Below the pieces are notes generated by a model that saw nothing but the letters and a program-made list of their open reading frames with translations, did not search any database and had not been told where the DNA came from. This document shows, piece by piece, positions 1-5,224 of a stretch of DNA of 8,608 nucleotides (positions are counted from its first letter, which is position 1; every line of letters starts with the position of its first letter). The stretch spans positions 1 through 8,608 of the forward strand of contig CAMYIQ010000270.1 in assembly GCA_947258465.1 (NCBI GenBank), in the 5' to 3' direction. Origin of the DNA: an uncultured Erythrobacter sp. (GTDB taxonomy: Bacteria; Pseudomonadota; Alphaproteobacteria; Sphingomonadales; Sphingomonadaceae). The position numbers and the translations under genes were made by a program.

Positions 1-337
1 CCAGCAACGCGCCGCCCAGCATGACCATCGAAGGCTCGGGCCATGGCCACTCGAAAACCCAAGGCAGGAAAGCCGCCAGCGCGACCAGGTTCGGCAGGAC
101 GGCCGCGATCCACAGCCAGCCGAGCGTCCGGCGGCGCTCCGCAGCGGGTGCGGCCGCGGCAATCCCCCACCACATCCCGCCGAGGAACGACAGGATTAGC
201 GCTGCGTAAGCGAAAGCGACACCCAGAGCGGCGCCGCGCCATTGGCCAGGCCCGAGATAGAGAATCGCCACACAGGCCAGTTGCGGCAACAGCCCGGCGA
301 GGCCGAGCCAGCGTGGCCAGGCAGGCACACTATTCAC
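1..337 (-). CDS. DUF3429-type membrane protein, 3' end cut by window edge
   Basis: Minus-strand frame open from 337 to the window edge, about 112 codons. It encodes a very hydrophobic protein with repeated membrane segments. The pattern is a Leu-Gly-Leu-Ala-Gly-Leu-Leu-Pro start, then a segment ending SFLGGMWWG, then a third ending in LPNLVALAAFLPW. This layout matches my memory of DUF3429 (inner-membrane proteins of about 150 aa, function unknown). No ATG is available in frame. I chose GTG at 337 because a G-rich Shine-Dalgarno-like run (GGGGGG, 343-348) sits upstream and the GTG overlaps the stop of the preceding small ORF (GTGA). A second in-frame GTG at 328 is an alternative. It is the last visible gene of the operon that begins at 2213. 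The family call is from memory of the motif; the reading frame itself is well supported. Confidence 0.72.
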   Translation of the reverse strand, partial: MNSVPAWPRWLGLAGLLPQLACVAILYLGPGQWRGAALGVAFAYAALILSFLGGMWWGIAAAAPAAERRRTLGWLWIAAVLPNLVALAAFLPWVFEWPWPEPSMVMLGGALL

Positions 338-447
338 CGCTGCGCCCCCCGATCCGCATCGAGGATGACCCCGGGGTCGATCCTCGATGCGCAAGCGACG
401 GCGAGCCAGAAGAAAATGCCCCGGCGAGCCGAAGTCCGGTCGGCCAT
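334..447 (-). CDS. 37-aa small ORF coupled to both neighbours
   Basis: ATG at 447 shares its A with the last base of the upstream lipoprotein's TGA (TGATG arrangement). Its own TGA (336-334) overlaps the GTG start of the DUF3429 gene. The peptide begins MADRTSARRG, has a short hydrophobic core (GIFFWLAVACA, residues 10-20) and a charged tail rich in Asp and Arg. That would suit a small membrane-associated peptide, although 11 residues is too short for a normal transmembrane helix. The exact start and stop overlaps on both sides suggest translational coupling. Against it, the second half is made of a strong DNA palindrome (355-391), so the frame could be only the byproduct of an intergenic hairpin. 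I do not recognise a family. Confidence 0.45.
   Translation of the reverse strand: MADRTSARRGIFFWLAVACASRIDPGVILDADRGAQR
355..391. repeat. Strong inverted repeat (hairpin) before the DUF3429 gene
   Basis: Arms CGCATCGAGGA (355-365) and TCCTCGATGCG (381-391) are perfectly complementary over 11 bp. Inside them GACCCC (367-372) pairs with GGGGTC (373-378), leaving only an asymmetric T versus GA bulge, so the whole 37 bp nearly folds on itself. There is no T-run on either side, which argues against a standard intrinsic terminator. It lies between the lipoprotein and DUF3429 genes, just upstream of the G-rich ribosome-binding run of the latter. It could therefore be an RNA processing or stabilising stem, a coupling structure, or a small REP-like repeat. 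Confidence 0.7.
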
Positions 448-881
448 CAGGGCATTTCCGGCCCGGTAAAGGGTTGGCTTTCGGTCCAGGCGCATCCTTG
501 ACGCTGCTCGCCCCCGATCATCAGGGTGGCGGTGAAGGGATAGCGGCGATCGCTCATCCCGTCGGAACATTCGCCCGGGGTGACGGTCAGGTCGAACCCT
601 GCGCCGTCAAGGGTGCCGCTGATACCGAGCCCGTTATTGCCTGCAAAGCGTTCTACGGGAAATTCCGTGCCATCAGGGTTTTCGGGCGTCGAATAGGTCG
701 CCATGCCGCCCCCGGCCGCGCCACCCCAGAACGGTTCCGTGCCGGTGTAATGGACCACTTCGGCATCGGCGATACCGTCGAAGGTCGAGCTCTGCAGCGA
801 ACCGGGTCCCGGATCGTCGTTACCGCTGCATCCCGCCAAGGCCAGCGCCGCGCAGAGTGTGATACTCGTAATCTTGATCAA
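447..881 (-). CDS. COG3650-like lipoprotein
   Basis: 144-aa predicted lipoprotein. The N-terminus is a short signal peptide ending in the lipobox L15-A16-G17-C18, so the mature protein would be lipid-anchored at Cys18. The globular part carries YTGTEPFWGG (residues 45-54) and a PGECSDGMSD stretch followed by RRYP (102-115), with a second conserved Cys at 130 in QGCA. I know this signature from the COG3650 family of uncharacterised envelope proteins; Cys105 and Cys130 may form a disulfide (inference). The start is TTG at 881: AGGAGAG lies 5-6 nt upstream, no ATG fits, and the TTG overlaps the esterase stop by four bases (TTGA). This implies translational coupling to the hydrolase gene. Biochemical role unknown. 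Confidence 0.85.
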   Translation of the reverse strand: MIKITSITLCAALALAGCSGNDDPGPGSLQSSTFDGIADAEVVHYTGTEPFWGGAAGGGMATYSTPENPDGTEFPVERFAGNNGLGISGTLDGAGFDLTVTPGECSDGMSDRRYPFTATLMIGGEQRQGCAWTESQPFTGPEMP

Positions 882-1795
882 GCCGCTCTCCTGTGTTCGC
901 GGATGAAATCGACCGTCTGGCTGCGCGCCTGCTTGGCTTCGGGCACCGGCAGCAACATCCAGACATGGAACATGTCCTTATACTCGTAATAGACATGTTC
1001 GGGCATCCCCGGTTCATCCAGCCGTTTGGCCAGCCGGCGGCCATCGACGATCAGAATGTCCGAAGTGCCTGAGAATATGGCGATCGGCGGCAGACCTTCG
1101 AGCGCGCCGAACAGCGGACTGACACGGGGATCGTCGAGCGCCAGATCGCCGCCATACATCGCGCCGCAGGCTTCCAGCCCGCTCACTGCCAACATCCGGT
1201 CGCGCCGTTCGATCGCGCGCTGACCTTCGGCGGTCGCGGTCGCGTCGAGCCAGGGCGAATAGAGCACCAGACTGCCGGGCATTGGGGCGCCATCCGCCTT
1301 GAGCATCTGCGCCAGCGCCAGGCTCATCCCGCCACCGGCACTGTCGCCCATAATGGTGATGTTCTGCGCGCCATGGCGGGCCGCCAGTTCGAGATAGAGC
1401 GAATGCATCGCCGCCAGCACCTCCGGCGCCTTGTTTTCCGGCGCGAGCGGATAGACCGGCACCGTTGCCGACGCTCCCAGCCGCTCGCACAGATCTGCCA
1501 CCGTGTCCCAGTGCACGGCGGCAATATCCATCACATAGCCGCCACCATGAAGGTAGAACAGGTGCGGCGCACCGGGCCTGGCCCCGCCCCTCGGCTCGAT
1601 CGTGACCACAGGAAAGCCGCGGCTGGCGAATTCGCGAATGTCGAAGCTTTTGTGCCATTTCGCCCGGGGGCGGACTGGCTTTCGCGCGCGCAGTTGCGCG
1701 ATCCTTTCGTCGAGCTTGCCGGGCTCCGCGAAGAAGCGTTTGACGCCCAGCAACGGGAGAGCGAAATTGACGAGGCGCGCACGGATACTGGCCAT
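878..1795 (-). CDS. Alpha/beta hydrolase (HSL-type esterase/lipase)
   Basis: 305-aa hydrolase of the alpha/beta hydrolase-3 (hormone-sensitive-lipase-like) group, expected to cleave carboxylic esters. The oxyanion-hole motif HGGG is at residues 83-86 (LHGGGYVMD). The nucleophile elbow GDSAGGG puts the catalytic Ser at 152. The acid is probably Asp246 in SGTSDIL and the base His277 in KDMFHVW. Spacing and length (about 300 aa) are normal for the family. There is no signal peptide, so it is probably cytoplasmic. The frame is open up to 2023, but that extension overlaps the GFA gene. ATG at 1795 is preferred because GGGAG lies 8 nt upstream and it sits 13 nt after the GFA stop. It is the second gene of the operon and overlaps the lipoprotein start by 4 nt. 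Substrate unknown. Confidence 0.93.
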   Translation of the reverse strand: MASIRARLVNFALPLLGVKRFFAEPGKLDERIAQLRARKPVRPRAKWHKSFDIREFASRGFPVVTIEPRGGARPGAPHLFYLHGGGYVMDIAAVHWDTVADLCERLGASATVPVYPLAPENKAPEVLAAMHSLYLELAARHGAQNITIMGDSAGGGMSLALAQMLKADGAPMPGSLVLYSPWLDATATAEGQRAIERRDRMLAVSGLEACGAMYGGDLALDDPRVSPLFGALEGLPPIAIFSGTSDILIVDGRRLAKRLDEPGMPEHVYYEYKDMFHVWMLLPVPEAKQARSQTVDFIREHRRAA

Positions 1796-1808
1796 TTGTC
1801 TCGCTCCC

Positions 1809-2213
1809 TCAGCCCGGGTTGGTATCGAAAGCGGGTATGTCGCCCGTATCGACCCAACATTGCTTGCTGCGCGTCCAGATATGCGCGGACGGTGTGTAGC
1901 CGGAAGGATCGTCCAGCGTCCCCGCCTTGATCCACAGCATTCCCGGCGACACCTCCACCCGCGAGAAGAGCGGCGAACCGCAGGTGCCGCAAAACTGCCT
2001 TTCGACCGATTTGCCGCTTTCACCGCTATCGCGATAGGTCACGGGTTCGCCGTTTATGGAAACCCGATTTTCGGGCATCCCGATGATCGTGGAAAACGCG
2101 CTGCCCGACTGTTTCTGGCAATGGGTGCAATGGCACACCATCGATGCCGCCGGATCGCCTTCGATCGCGTAGCGGACCTGGCCGCATAGACAGCCGCCTT
2201 CAAAACGCTCCAT
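1809..2213 (-). CDS. GFA-family zinc protein (CENP-V/GFA domain)
   Basis: 134-aa protein of the glutathione-dependent formaldehyde-activating enzyme (GFA/CENP-V) fold, which binds zinc through conserved cysteines. Visible ligands are C8 and C10 in GGCLCGQVRY, C27, C29 and C32 in CHCTHCQKQSGS, and C75 and C78 in FCGTCGSPLF. The C-terminal WTRSKQCWV region is also typical. The original family member adds glutathione to formaldehyde, but most homologues have no proven reaction, so only the fold can be called. ATG at 2213 follows a purine-rich GGAGGGAGAGGAAGAT site. A longer frame to 2273 lacks such support. It appears to be the first gene of a five-gene minus-strand operon, since 198 bp of divergent intergenic DNA precede it. 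Confidence 0.93.
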   Translation of the reverse strand: MERFEGGCLCGQVRYAIEGDPAASMVCHCTHCQKQSGSAFSTIIGMPENRVSINGEPVTYRDSGESGKSVERQFCGTCGSPLFSRVEVSPGMLWIKAGTLDDPSGYTPSAHIWTRSKQCWVDTGDIPAFDTNPG

Positions 2214-2362
2214 ATCTTCCTCTCCCTCCGTTCGGCCCGCGAGACTAGCCCGGCCGGTGCGCGTGTCCAGCACAGTCGCTGCTCATCTCTCCGGCCTCGC
2301 CCCCATTTCCGCCTGCCCATAACCGGCAAAGGCCCTGACCGTGTGCCGGAACGCAGTCTGTC

Positions 2363-2388
2363 GGAACACCACGGCATGGATCGGCGTT
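2363..2388 (+). promoter_or_regulatory. Candidate EcfG (general stress response) promoter
   Basis: GGAAC (2363-2367), 17 bases, then CGTT (2385-2388). This is an exact match to the alphaproteobacterial EcfG/SigT consensus GGAAC-N16/17-CGTT. It points into the gene at 2412, whose ATG begins 23 bases after the -10 element, so the leader would be very short (roughly 15-18 nt). A TTGACA overlaps it at 2387-2392, but no credible sigma-70 -10 box follows at the right distance. A second GGAAC at 2348 has no CGTT partner. Confidence 0.6.
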
Positions 2389-2411
2389 GACAGGGCGAAA
2401 GACGCATTCCC

Positions 2412-2978
2412 ATGAAGCTACCCCGCCTCGATCCCCGCTGGTACGCCGCCCCGCTCATCGCCGCAATCGTCGCGGCGGGGGCGCTCAGCGGCAGCGCGAT
2501 CGGGTCAACGCCGATCCTTGCGCGAAGCGAGAGCATGATCCCCGAGGCGCCGCGCAATGCCGGTATCGGCGAATTTCGCCTCGACACGCGCAAGCCACCG
2601 CCCAACCACTATCCGCTCGTCACGCCGACAGGCACGATTCCGGTGACGGAGCTGGCCCGCCACGGGCGCCTGCGCGATGAATGGCACACCTTCCGCGACC
2701 ATGCCGAGGAGCCATTCCTGCTCGACGCCGATTATGGCCAGGAGCTGAGCGATGCGGAGATCGACCGGCTCGATCGGTGGCAGCCCAGCCCTGCCCGAAC
2801 GGTTCTTGCGGATCATGCAGTTGCAAGCGAACCGATGGAGCAAGCGCTCCTTGTATCGTCCCAATCGCTCGGCGAGCCCGTCACACAGCCATCCAGGCCC
2901 GTCGCGGTGCCCGAATCCGCGCAGCCGCCCGCATTCGAGGAGGCCGCGTTCGGCCCTGCCCCCGCATCGGGCGAATAA
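2412..2978 (+). CDS. Membrane-anchored hypothetical protein, probable EcfG target
   Basis: 188-aa protein with no recognised family. A single hydrophobic segment (about residues 11-31, rich in Ala and Ile) follows a basic N-terminus, so it is either a membrane anchor or an uncleaved signal; most of the chain would face the periplasm. The middle is charged (ARHGRLRDEWHTFRDHAEE, 82-100). Residues 103-123 are Asp-rich (LLDADYG, then ELSDAEIDRLDRW). The last 40 residues are Pro/Ala/Glu-rich and probably disordered. ATG at 2412 is the first sensible start; the Shine-Dalgarno is weak. It stands alone between divergent GFA and convergent fasciclin genes. The promoter at 2363-2388 suggests general-stress expression. 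Function unknown. Confidence 0.75.
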   Translation: MKLPRLDPRWYAAPLIAAIVAAGALSGSAIGSTPILARSESMIPEAPRNAGIGEFRLDTRKPPPNHYPLVTPTGTIPVTELARHGRLRDEWHTFRDHAEEPFLLDADYGQELSDAEIDRLDRWQPSPARTVLADHAVASEPMEQALLVSSQSLGEPVTQPSRPVAVPESAQPPAFEEAAFGPAPASGE

Positions 2979-3030
2979 TCCAGTCCGCCGACATTGCCGG
3001 AAACCATGCGGGGAAGCCCGACATGCGAAA

Positions 3031-3054
3031 GGCGGCCCCGTCGCCGGGGCCGCC
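3031..3054. terminator. Bidirectional terminator between convergent genes
   Basis: Perfect 10-bp stem GGCGGCCCCG (3031-3040) / CGGGGCCGCC (3045-3054) with a TCGC loop, about 50 bases past the plus-strand gene and 30 bases past the minus-strand fasciclin gene. On the minus strand the stem is followed by TTTCGC, a short T tract, so it suits fasciclin transcription best. It may serve both genes. Confidence 0.75.
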
Positions 3055-3083
3055 TCGCATTCCTGTAACCTGGCGCGGTCCGC

Positions 3084-3665
3084 CTATTGCGGCATTAGCA
3101 CGGTATCGATCACGTGGATAACGCCGTTGGAAGCGGCCACATCGGTCGCGGTGACGGTGGACGTACCGCCCGCGGCATCGGTCAATACGACATCGCCATC
3201 GACGACCTTCGCGGTCAGCGTACCGCCATTGACGGTAGTGATGGCGTAGCCGTCCTCACCGGCATCGGTGATGGCCTGCGTCAGCGTGCCAGCGTCCACA
3301 TTACCTTCCACCACATGGTAGGTGAGGATGGTACCGAGCGTCTCGGTATCGTTGGTGGTCAGTTCGGTGAGCGTCGCCTCGGGGATCTTGGCGAAGGCAT
3401 CGTTGGTAGGCGCAAAGACAGTGTACGGCCCTTCGCCCGACAGCGTTTCGCCCAGCCCTGCGGCAGTCACTGCGCTGACCAGAGTAGAGAAGGTCTCGTC
3501 GCCCTGTGCGACTTCCACGACCGTGCCGGGCGCCATTGCTTCGGCATTGGCCATCTGATCGGCGGCCGCGGCTTCTTCATAGGTGTCGCTTTCCGGTGGC
3601 GTTTCCGCGCATGCGGCAAGTGCCAGCGATGCGGTAGAGGCGAGCGCGATGGTAAGCTTGTTCAT
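3084..3665 (-). CDS. Fasciclin (FAS1) domain lipoprotein
   Basis: 193-aa exported protein. The signal peptide MNKLTIALASTASLALAAC ends in a lipobox with Cys19. A low-complexity Glu/Ala linker (25-45) follows, then one FAS1 domain. The H1 motif is TVFAPTNDAFAKIP (82-95), the Tyr-His motif is LTYHVVEGNV (114-123), and the C-terminal H2 motif is NGVIHVIDTVLMP (180-192). Single-domain bacterial FAS1 proteins act in adhesion and surface interactions; the exact ligand cannot be read from sequence. The preferred start is ATG 3665, with AAGGA about 8 nt upstream and the signal peptide beginning there; the 16-residue upstream extension has neither. It is monocistronic: 312 bp of non-coding DNA precede it and a terminator hairpin follows. 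Confidence 0.93.
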   Translation of the reverse strand: MNKLTIALASTASLALAACAETPPESDTYEEAAAADQMANAEAMAPGTVVEVAQGDETFSTLVSAVTAAGLGETLSGEGPYTVFAPTNDAFAKIPEATLTELTTNDTETLGTILTYHVVEGNVDAGTLTQAITDAGEDGYAITTVNGGTLTAKVVDGDVVLTDAAGGTSTVTATDVAASNGVIHVIDTVLMPQ

Positions 3666-3735
3666 GATAGGTCCTTTTTCGGTAGTCCGTGAGCATTCCC
3701 ACAGCCGATTCATCCGGCCGGTGCTTCTAGATACG

Positions 3736-3760
3736 AACGATGGGCGCGCATGGATGTTTC
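3736..3760 (-). promoter_or_regulatory. Near-consensus EcfG promoter for the fasciclin gene
   Basis: Reading the minus strand, GAAAC (3760-3756), 16 bases, then CGTT (3739-3736). This differs from the EcfG consensus GGAAC-N16/17-CGTT by one base in the -35 element. The leader to the ATG at 3665 would be about 65 nt. It resembles the exact match at 2363-2388 on the other strand, but one mismatch in a nine-base motif makes chance occurrence quite possible. Confidence 0.35.
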
Positions 3761-3768
3761 GAACATCC
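3752..3768. promoter_or_regulatory. Dyad GGATGTT-TCG-AACATCC, possible operator
   Basis: Perfect 7-bp inverted repeat with a 3-base centre, about 90-100 bp upstream of the fasciclin start and covering the candidate -35 element at 3756-3760. The size and symmetry suit a dimeric repressor or activator site. I do not recognise the regulator. It does not fit the alphaproteobacterial LexA box (GAAC-N7-GAAC or GTTC-N7-GTTC). Confidence 0.35.
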
Positions 3769-3963
3769 GTATCATTGTGCCCAAGCGGCGCGTGGGTGCG
3801 CCGAACGGTGGCAAGATGCGGGCGGAAGGCACGGTCTGACCGGTGCGGGCAAACGGCCCGGAGACAGTCGATATCTCGTTACCCCTCTGGCGGGGTTGTC
3901 CGGATTGGCGGTGCTGCGGGGAACTGGTTCACCCGTTCTGCGAGGTAAAGCCAGCGGACCCGA

Positions 3964-3995
3964 TGGAAAAGAAAGGGTCAGCCGCCCTGTGCGGC
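3964..3995 (-). terminator. Possible intrinsic terminator overlapping the 71-aa gene's end
   Basis: On the minus strand GCCGC-ACAGG-GCGGC (3995-3981) forms a 5-bp stem inside the last codons of the 71-aa gene. It is followed, across the TGA stop, by CCCTTTCTTTTCC (3977-3965). The stem is short and the T tract is broken by C, so efficiency is doubtful. Confidence 0.4.
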
Positions 3996-4193
3996 CAGCG
4001 CATCGCGCGCGGCGGCTTTTTCGCGTTCCACCTTGGCGCGGCCTTCGGCAACGCGCCGTGCCTGATCGGCCAGTTCGGTCCAGGTGGCGGCGGCGCGCAT
4101 CTCGCGCTGGCGTACATTGTCGAGAGTGGCCTCCTCGGCCGCGGCGCGCGCTTCGCGAGCACGTGCAGCGTAAAAGTCGTAGGTCTGGCTCAT
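3978..4193 (-). CDS. Small Ala/Glu/Arg-rich helical protein (71 aa)
   Basis: 71-aa protein, strongly helical and highly charged, starting MSQTYDFYAARAREARAAAE. It has no Pro, Cys or hydrophobic segment. Ala, Glu and Arg are spaced as in a long amphipathic helix or coiled coil from about residue 8 to 67. I do not recognise a named domain. Comparable short proteins are commonly annotated as hypothetical in sphingomonads (from memory, not checked). ATG at 4193 has AAGGGG about 7 nt upstream, which supports translation. It lies 77 bp downstream of the cold-shock gene on the same strand. A strong hairpin separates the two, so any shared transcription would be read-through. Probably cytoplasmic; function unknown. 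Confidence 0.75.
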   Translation of the reverse strand: MSQTYDFYAARAREARAAAEEATLDNVRQREMRAAATWTELADQARRVAEGRAKVEREKAAARDALAAQGG

Positions 4194-4226
4194 GCCGTGC
4201 CCCTTTTTGGCGTGCGGAGGGTGTGC

Positions 4227-4260
4227 CGCGCGCCGCCGGCCAAGGCCGAAACGGCGCGCG
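4227..4260 (-). terminator. Two-tier GC-rich hairpin after the cold-shock gene
   Basis: Outer stem CGCGCGCCG (4227-4235) / CGGCGCGCG (4252-4260) encloses an inner CGGCC-AA-GGCCG (4237-4248). It starts 10 bases after the cold-shock stop codon on the minus strand. No T tract follows, so it may be a weak terminator or an mRNA 3'-end stabilising structure. Confidence 0.55.
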
Positions 4261-4270
4261 ACGCGTGCGA

Positions 4271-4483
4271 TCAGTCTGCGCTGGACAGGTTCACCGCGCT
4301 GGCCTTGCCGTTGCGGCCCATTTCGACTTCGTAGTTGAGCCGCTGCTCTTTATCGAGCGTGGTCATGCCAGCGGCCTGTACGGCGCTGATGTGGACGAAG
4401 CTGTCGTCCGAACCGTCATCGGGCTGGATGAAGCCATAGCCCTTGTCGGAGTTGAAGAATTTGACTGTGCCAGTCTTGCTCAT
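4271..4483 (-). CDS. Cold-shock protein (CspA family)
   Basis: 70-aa single cold-shock domain, the standard length for CspA-type RNA chaperones that bind single-stranded RNA and DNA and melt mRNA structure. RNP1 is K14-G-Y-G-F-I19 and RNP2 is F29-V-H-I-S33. The N-terminal TGTVKFFNSDKGYGFI stretch is typical. The position before RNP2 is Ser (DSFVH) rather than the usual Val, a minor change. ATG at 4483 is preceded by AAAGGAAC as ribosome-binding site. About 300 bp without genes lie upstream, consistent with the long regulated leader known for several csp genes. I cannot tell which paralogue this is or whether it is cold-induced. Confidence 0.95.
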   Translation of the reverse strand: MSKTGTVKFFNSDKGYGFIQPDDGSDDSFVHISAVQAAGMTTLDKEQRLNYEVEMGRNGKASAVNLSSAD

Positions 4484-4702
4484 GTGTCGTTCCTTTCAAG
4501 AACGCGAGGGTTTACCGCGCCGCGACATGCGGAACGGTCGTGCGTAAGGTCGTCCGAAGAAAGGAAGTCGTCGTCTGGTTTTCGCCGGGGCCCCGAATGC
4601 AGTGCAAGCGGGCAAGCGGCGTCGTCAAAATCCGAAGTCCGTCGCAAATTTCGACGTCAGCAGCGATGCTCTACCACGCCCTTGCCGAAACACCTAATTA
4701 TA
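4484..4702 (-). promoter_or_regulatory. Candidate csp promoter and long 5' leader
   Basis: A perfect TATAAT (minus strand, 4702-4697) in otherwise GC-rich DNA lies about 214 bp upstream of the cold-shock ATG. No good -35 box is visible at 16-18 bp. If used, it would give a leader of about 205 nt, similar to classic cspA leaders. The leader includes a near-palindrome around CGGGGCCCCG (4586-4595). Coding potential in this stretch looks poor on both strands. Confidence 0.3.
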
Positions 4703-4736
4703 TTACCGGCTTTCCGATAAGGCGGCGGGGAAAGGG

Positions 4737-4758
4737 CGAACCCGCCAGGGCGGGTTCG
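4737..4758 (-). terminator. Terminator hairpin after the HPF-like gene
   Basis: CGAACCCGC (4737-4745) and GCGGGTTCG (4750-4758) form a perfect 9-bp stem with a CAGG loop. It lies 23 bases after the HPF-like stop codon on the minus strand and is followed there by CCCTTTCCCC, a weak T tract. Confidence 0.6.
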
Positions 4759-4781
4759 GCTCCAATCCCCGGCAGCGGCTC

Positions 4782-5126
4782 CTACATCACCTTGTCGGGA
4801 CGCGCGTCGTGCTTATGCTTCTCGCTCTTGCCGAAATGCCGGTTAAGCCGCTGGGCGAGCGTGGCGGCAGCCTTGCGCGCGGCATCATCGACAGTGGAGG
4901 CATGTTCGGTCACGCCGATCGCCCGCCCGCCGCTGGGCCGCGCCTCGATGGTGCAGGCCTTGTCGTCGGCCCCGCCCTTGGCGCCATTCTCGTCGCGAAC
5001 ATGAATTTCGAGCCGCGTCAGCCGATCCTCGAACCGCGCCAGCTTGTCGCGCACGGACGCCTCGATGCGTTCGGCAACGTTTTCCGTGCCCATGACGCTG
5101 CTGTCGGAATTGAACTGGACCTGCAT
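4782..5126 (-). CDS. HPF/RaiA-family ribosome hibernation protein (short form)
   Basis: 114-aa protein resembling the S30EA/HPF-RaiA family, which binds the 30S decoding centre in stationary phase and blocks translation. The visible pattern is an N-terminal strand (MQVQFNSDSS), a helix with IEASVRDKLARFEDRLTRLEIHV (21-43), a strand CTIEARPSGG (58-67), then helix TVDDAARKAAATLAQRLNR (78-96) and a basic tail SEKHKHDARPDK. This is the usual beta-alpha-beta-beta-beta-alpha order. It lacks the extra C-terminal dimerisation domain of long HPF, and is a divergent short form. ATG at 5126 has AGAGGAAG about 7 nt upstream; the frame extends to 5198 without similar support. It is divergent from the DUF188 gene with a 98-bp intergenic region, and is followed by a hairpin. 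Confidence 0.82.
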   Translation of the reverse strand: MQVQFNSDSSVMGTENVAERIEASVRDKLARFEDRLTRLEIHVRDENGAKGGADDKACTIEARPSGGRAIGVTEHASTVDDAARKAAATLAQRLNRHFGKSEKHKHDARPDKVM

Positions 5127-5224
5127 GTGTGACTTCCTCTTGTTCTCGGTATCCCGTCCGCTTTCCGATATGGGTCTTCGCTCAGCACTTTCCAGCACAA
5201 TCGCGCGGGGTTAGAGCGCTTTTC

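Larger units (their letters stand above)
3666..3963. other. Gene-less upstream region of the fasciclin gene
   Basis: About 300 bp without a convincing gene on either strand. It holds the fasciclin ribosome-binding site, a near-consensus EcfG promoter with an overlapping dyad (3736-3768), and a small stem ACCCC/GGGGT (3881-3885/3892-3896) of unknown meaning. I found no tRNA: a GGTTCACCC stretch at about 3925 lacks the paired arms. Long plus-strand frames through here run antisense into the real genes and look like noise. Confidence 0.5.

Noticed and set aside
387..989. 200-codon plus-strand frame
   Set aside because: It is antisense to the lipoprotein and esterase ends, with no motif and no ribosome-binding site.
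1624..1633. Palindrome GCGAATTCGC
   Set aside because: It lies inside the esterase coding region and fits ordinary codons; no regulatory context.
1796..2023. 76-residue N-terminal extension of the esterase frame
   Set aside because: It overlaps the well-supported GFA gene in another frame, has no ribosome-binding site, and reads Arg-rich and noise-like.
2387..2392. TTGACA as a sigma-70 -35 box
   Set aside because: No -10 box follows at 16-18 bp, and four of its bases are better explained as part of the EcfG motif and its edge.
3666..3713. WECSR peptide shared by the fasciclin upstream extension and the transporter
   Set aside because: The fasciclin extension is probably untranslated; the shared five residues are coincidence, and in the transporter they belong to a normal membrane segment.
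3919..3945. tRNA-like GGTTCACCC stretch
   Set aside because: No acceptor, D or anticodon arms can be paired around it.
3740..4720. 326-codon plus-strand frame
   Set aside because: It is antisense to the 71-aa and cold-shock genes, is Arg-rich with no domain, and arises from the high GC content.
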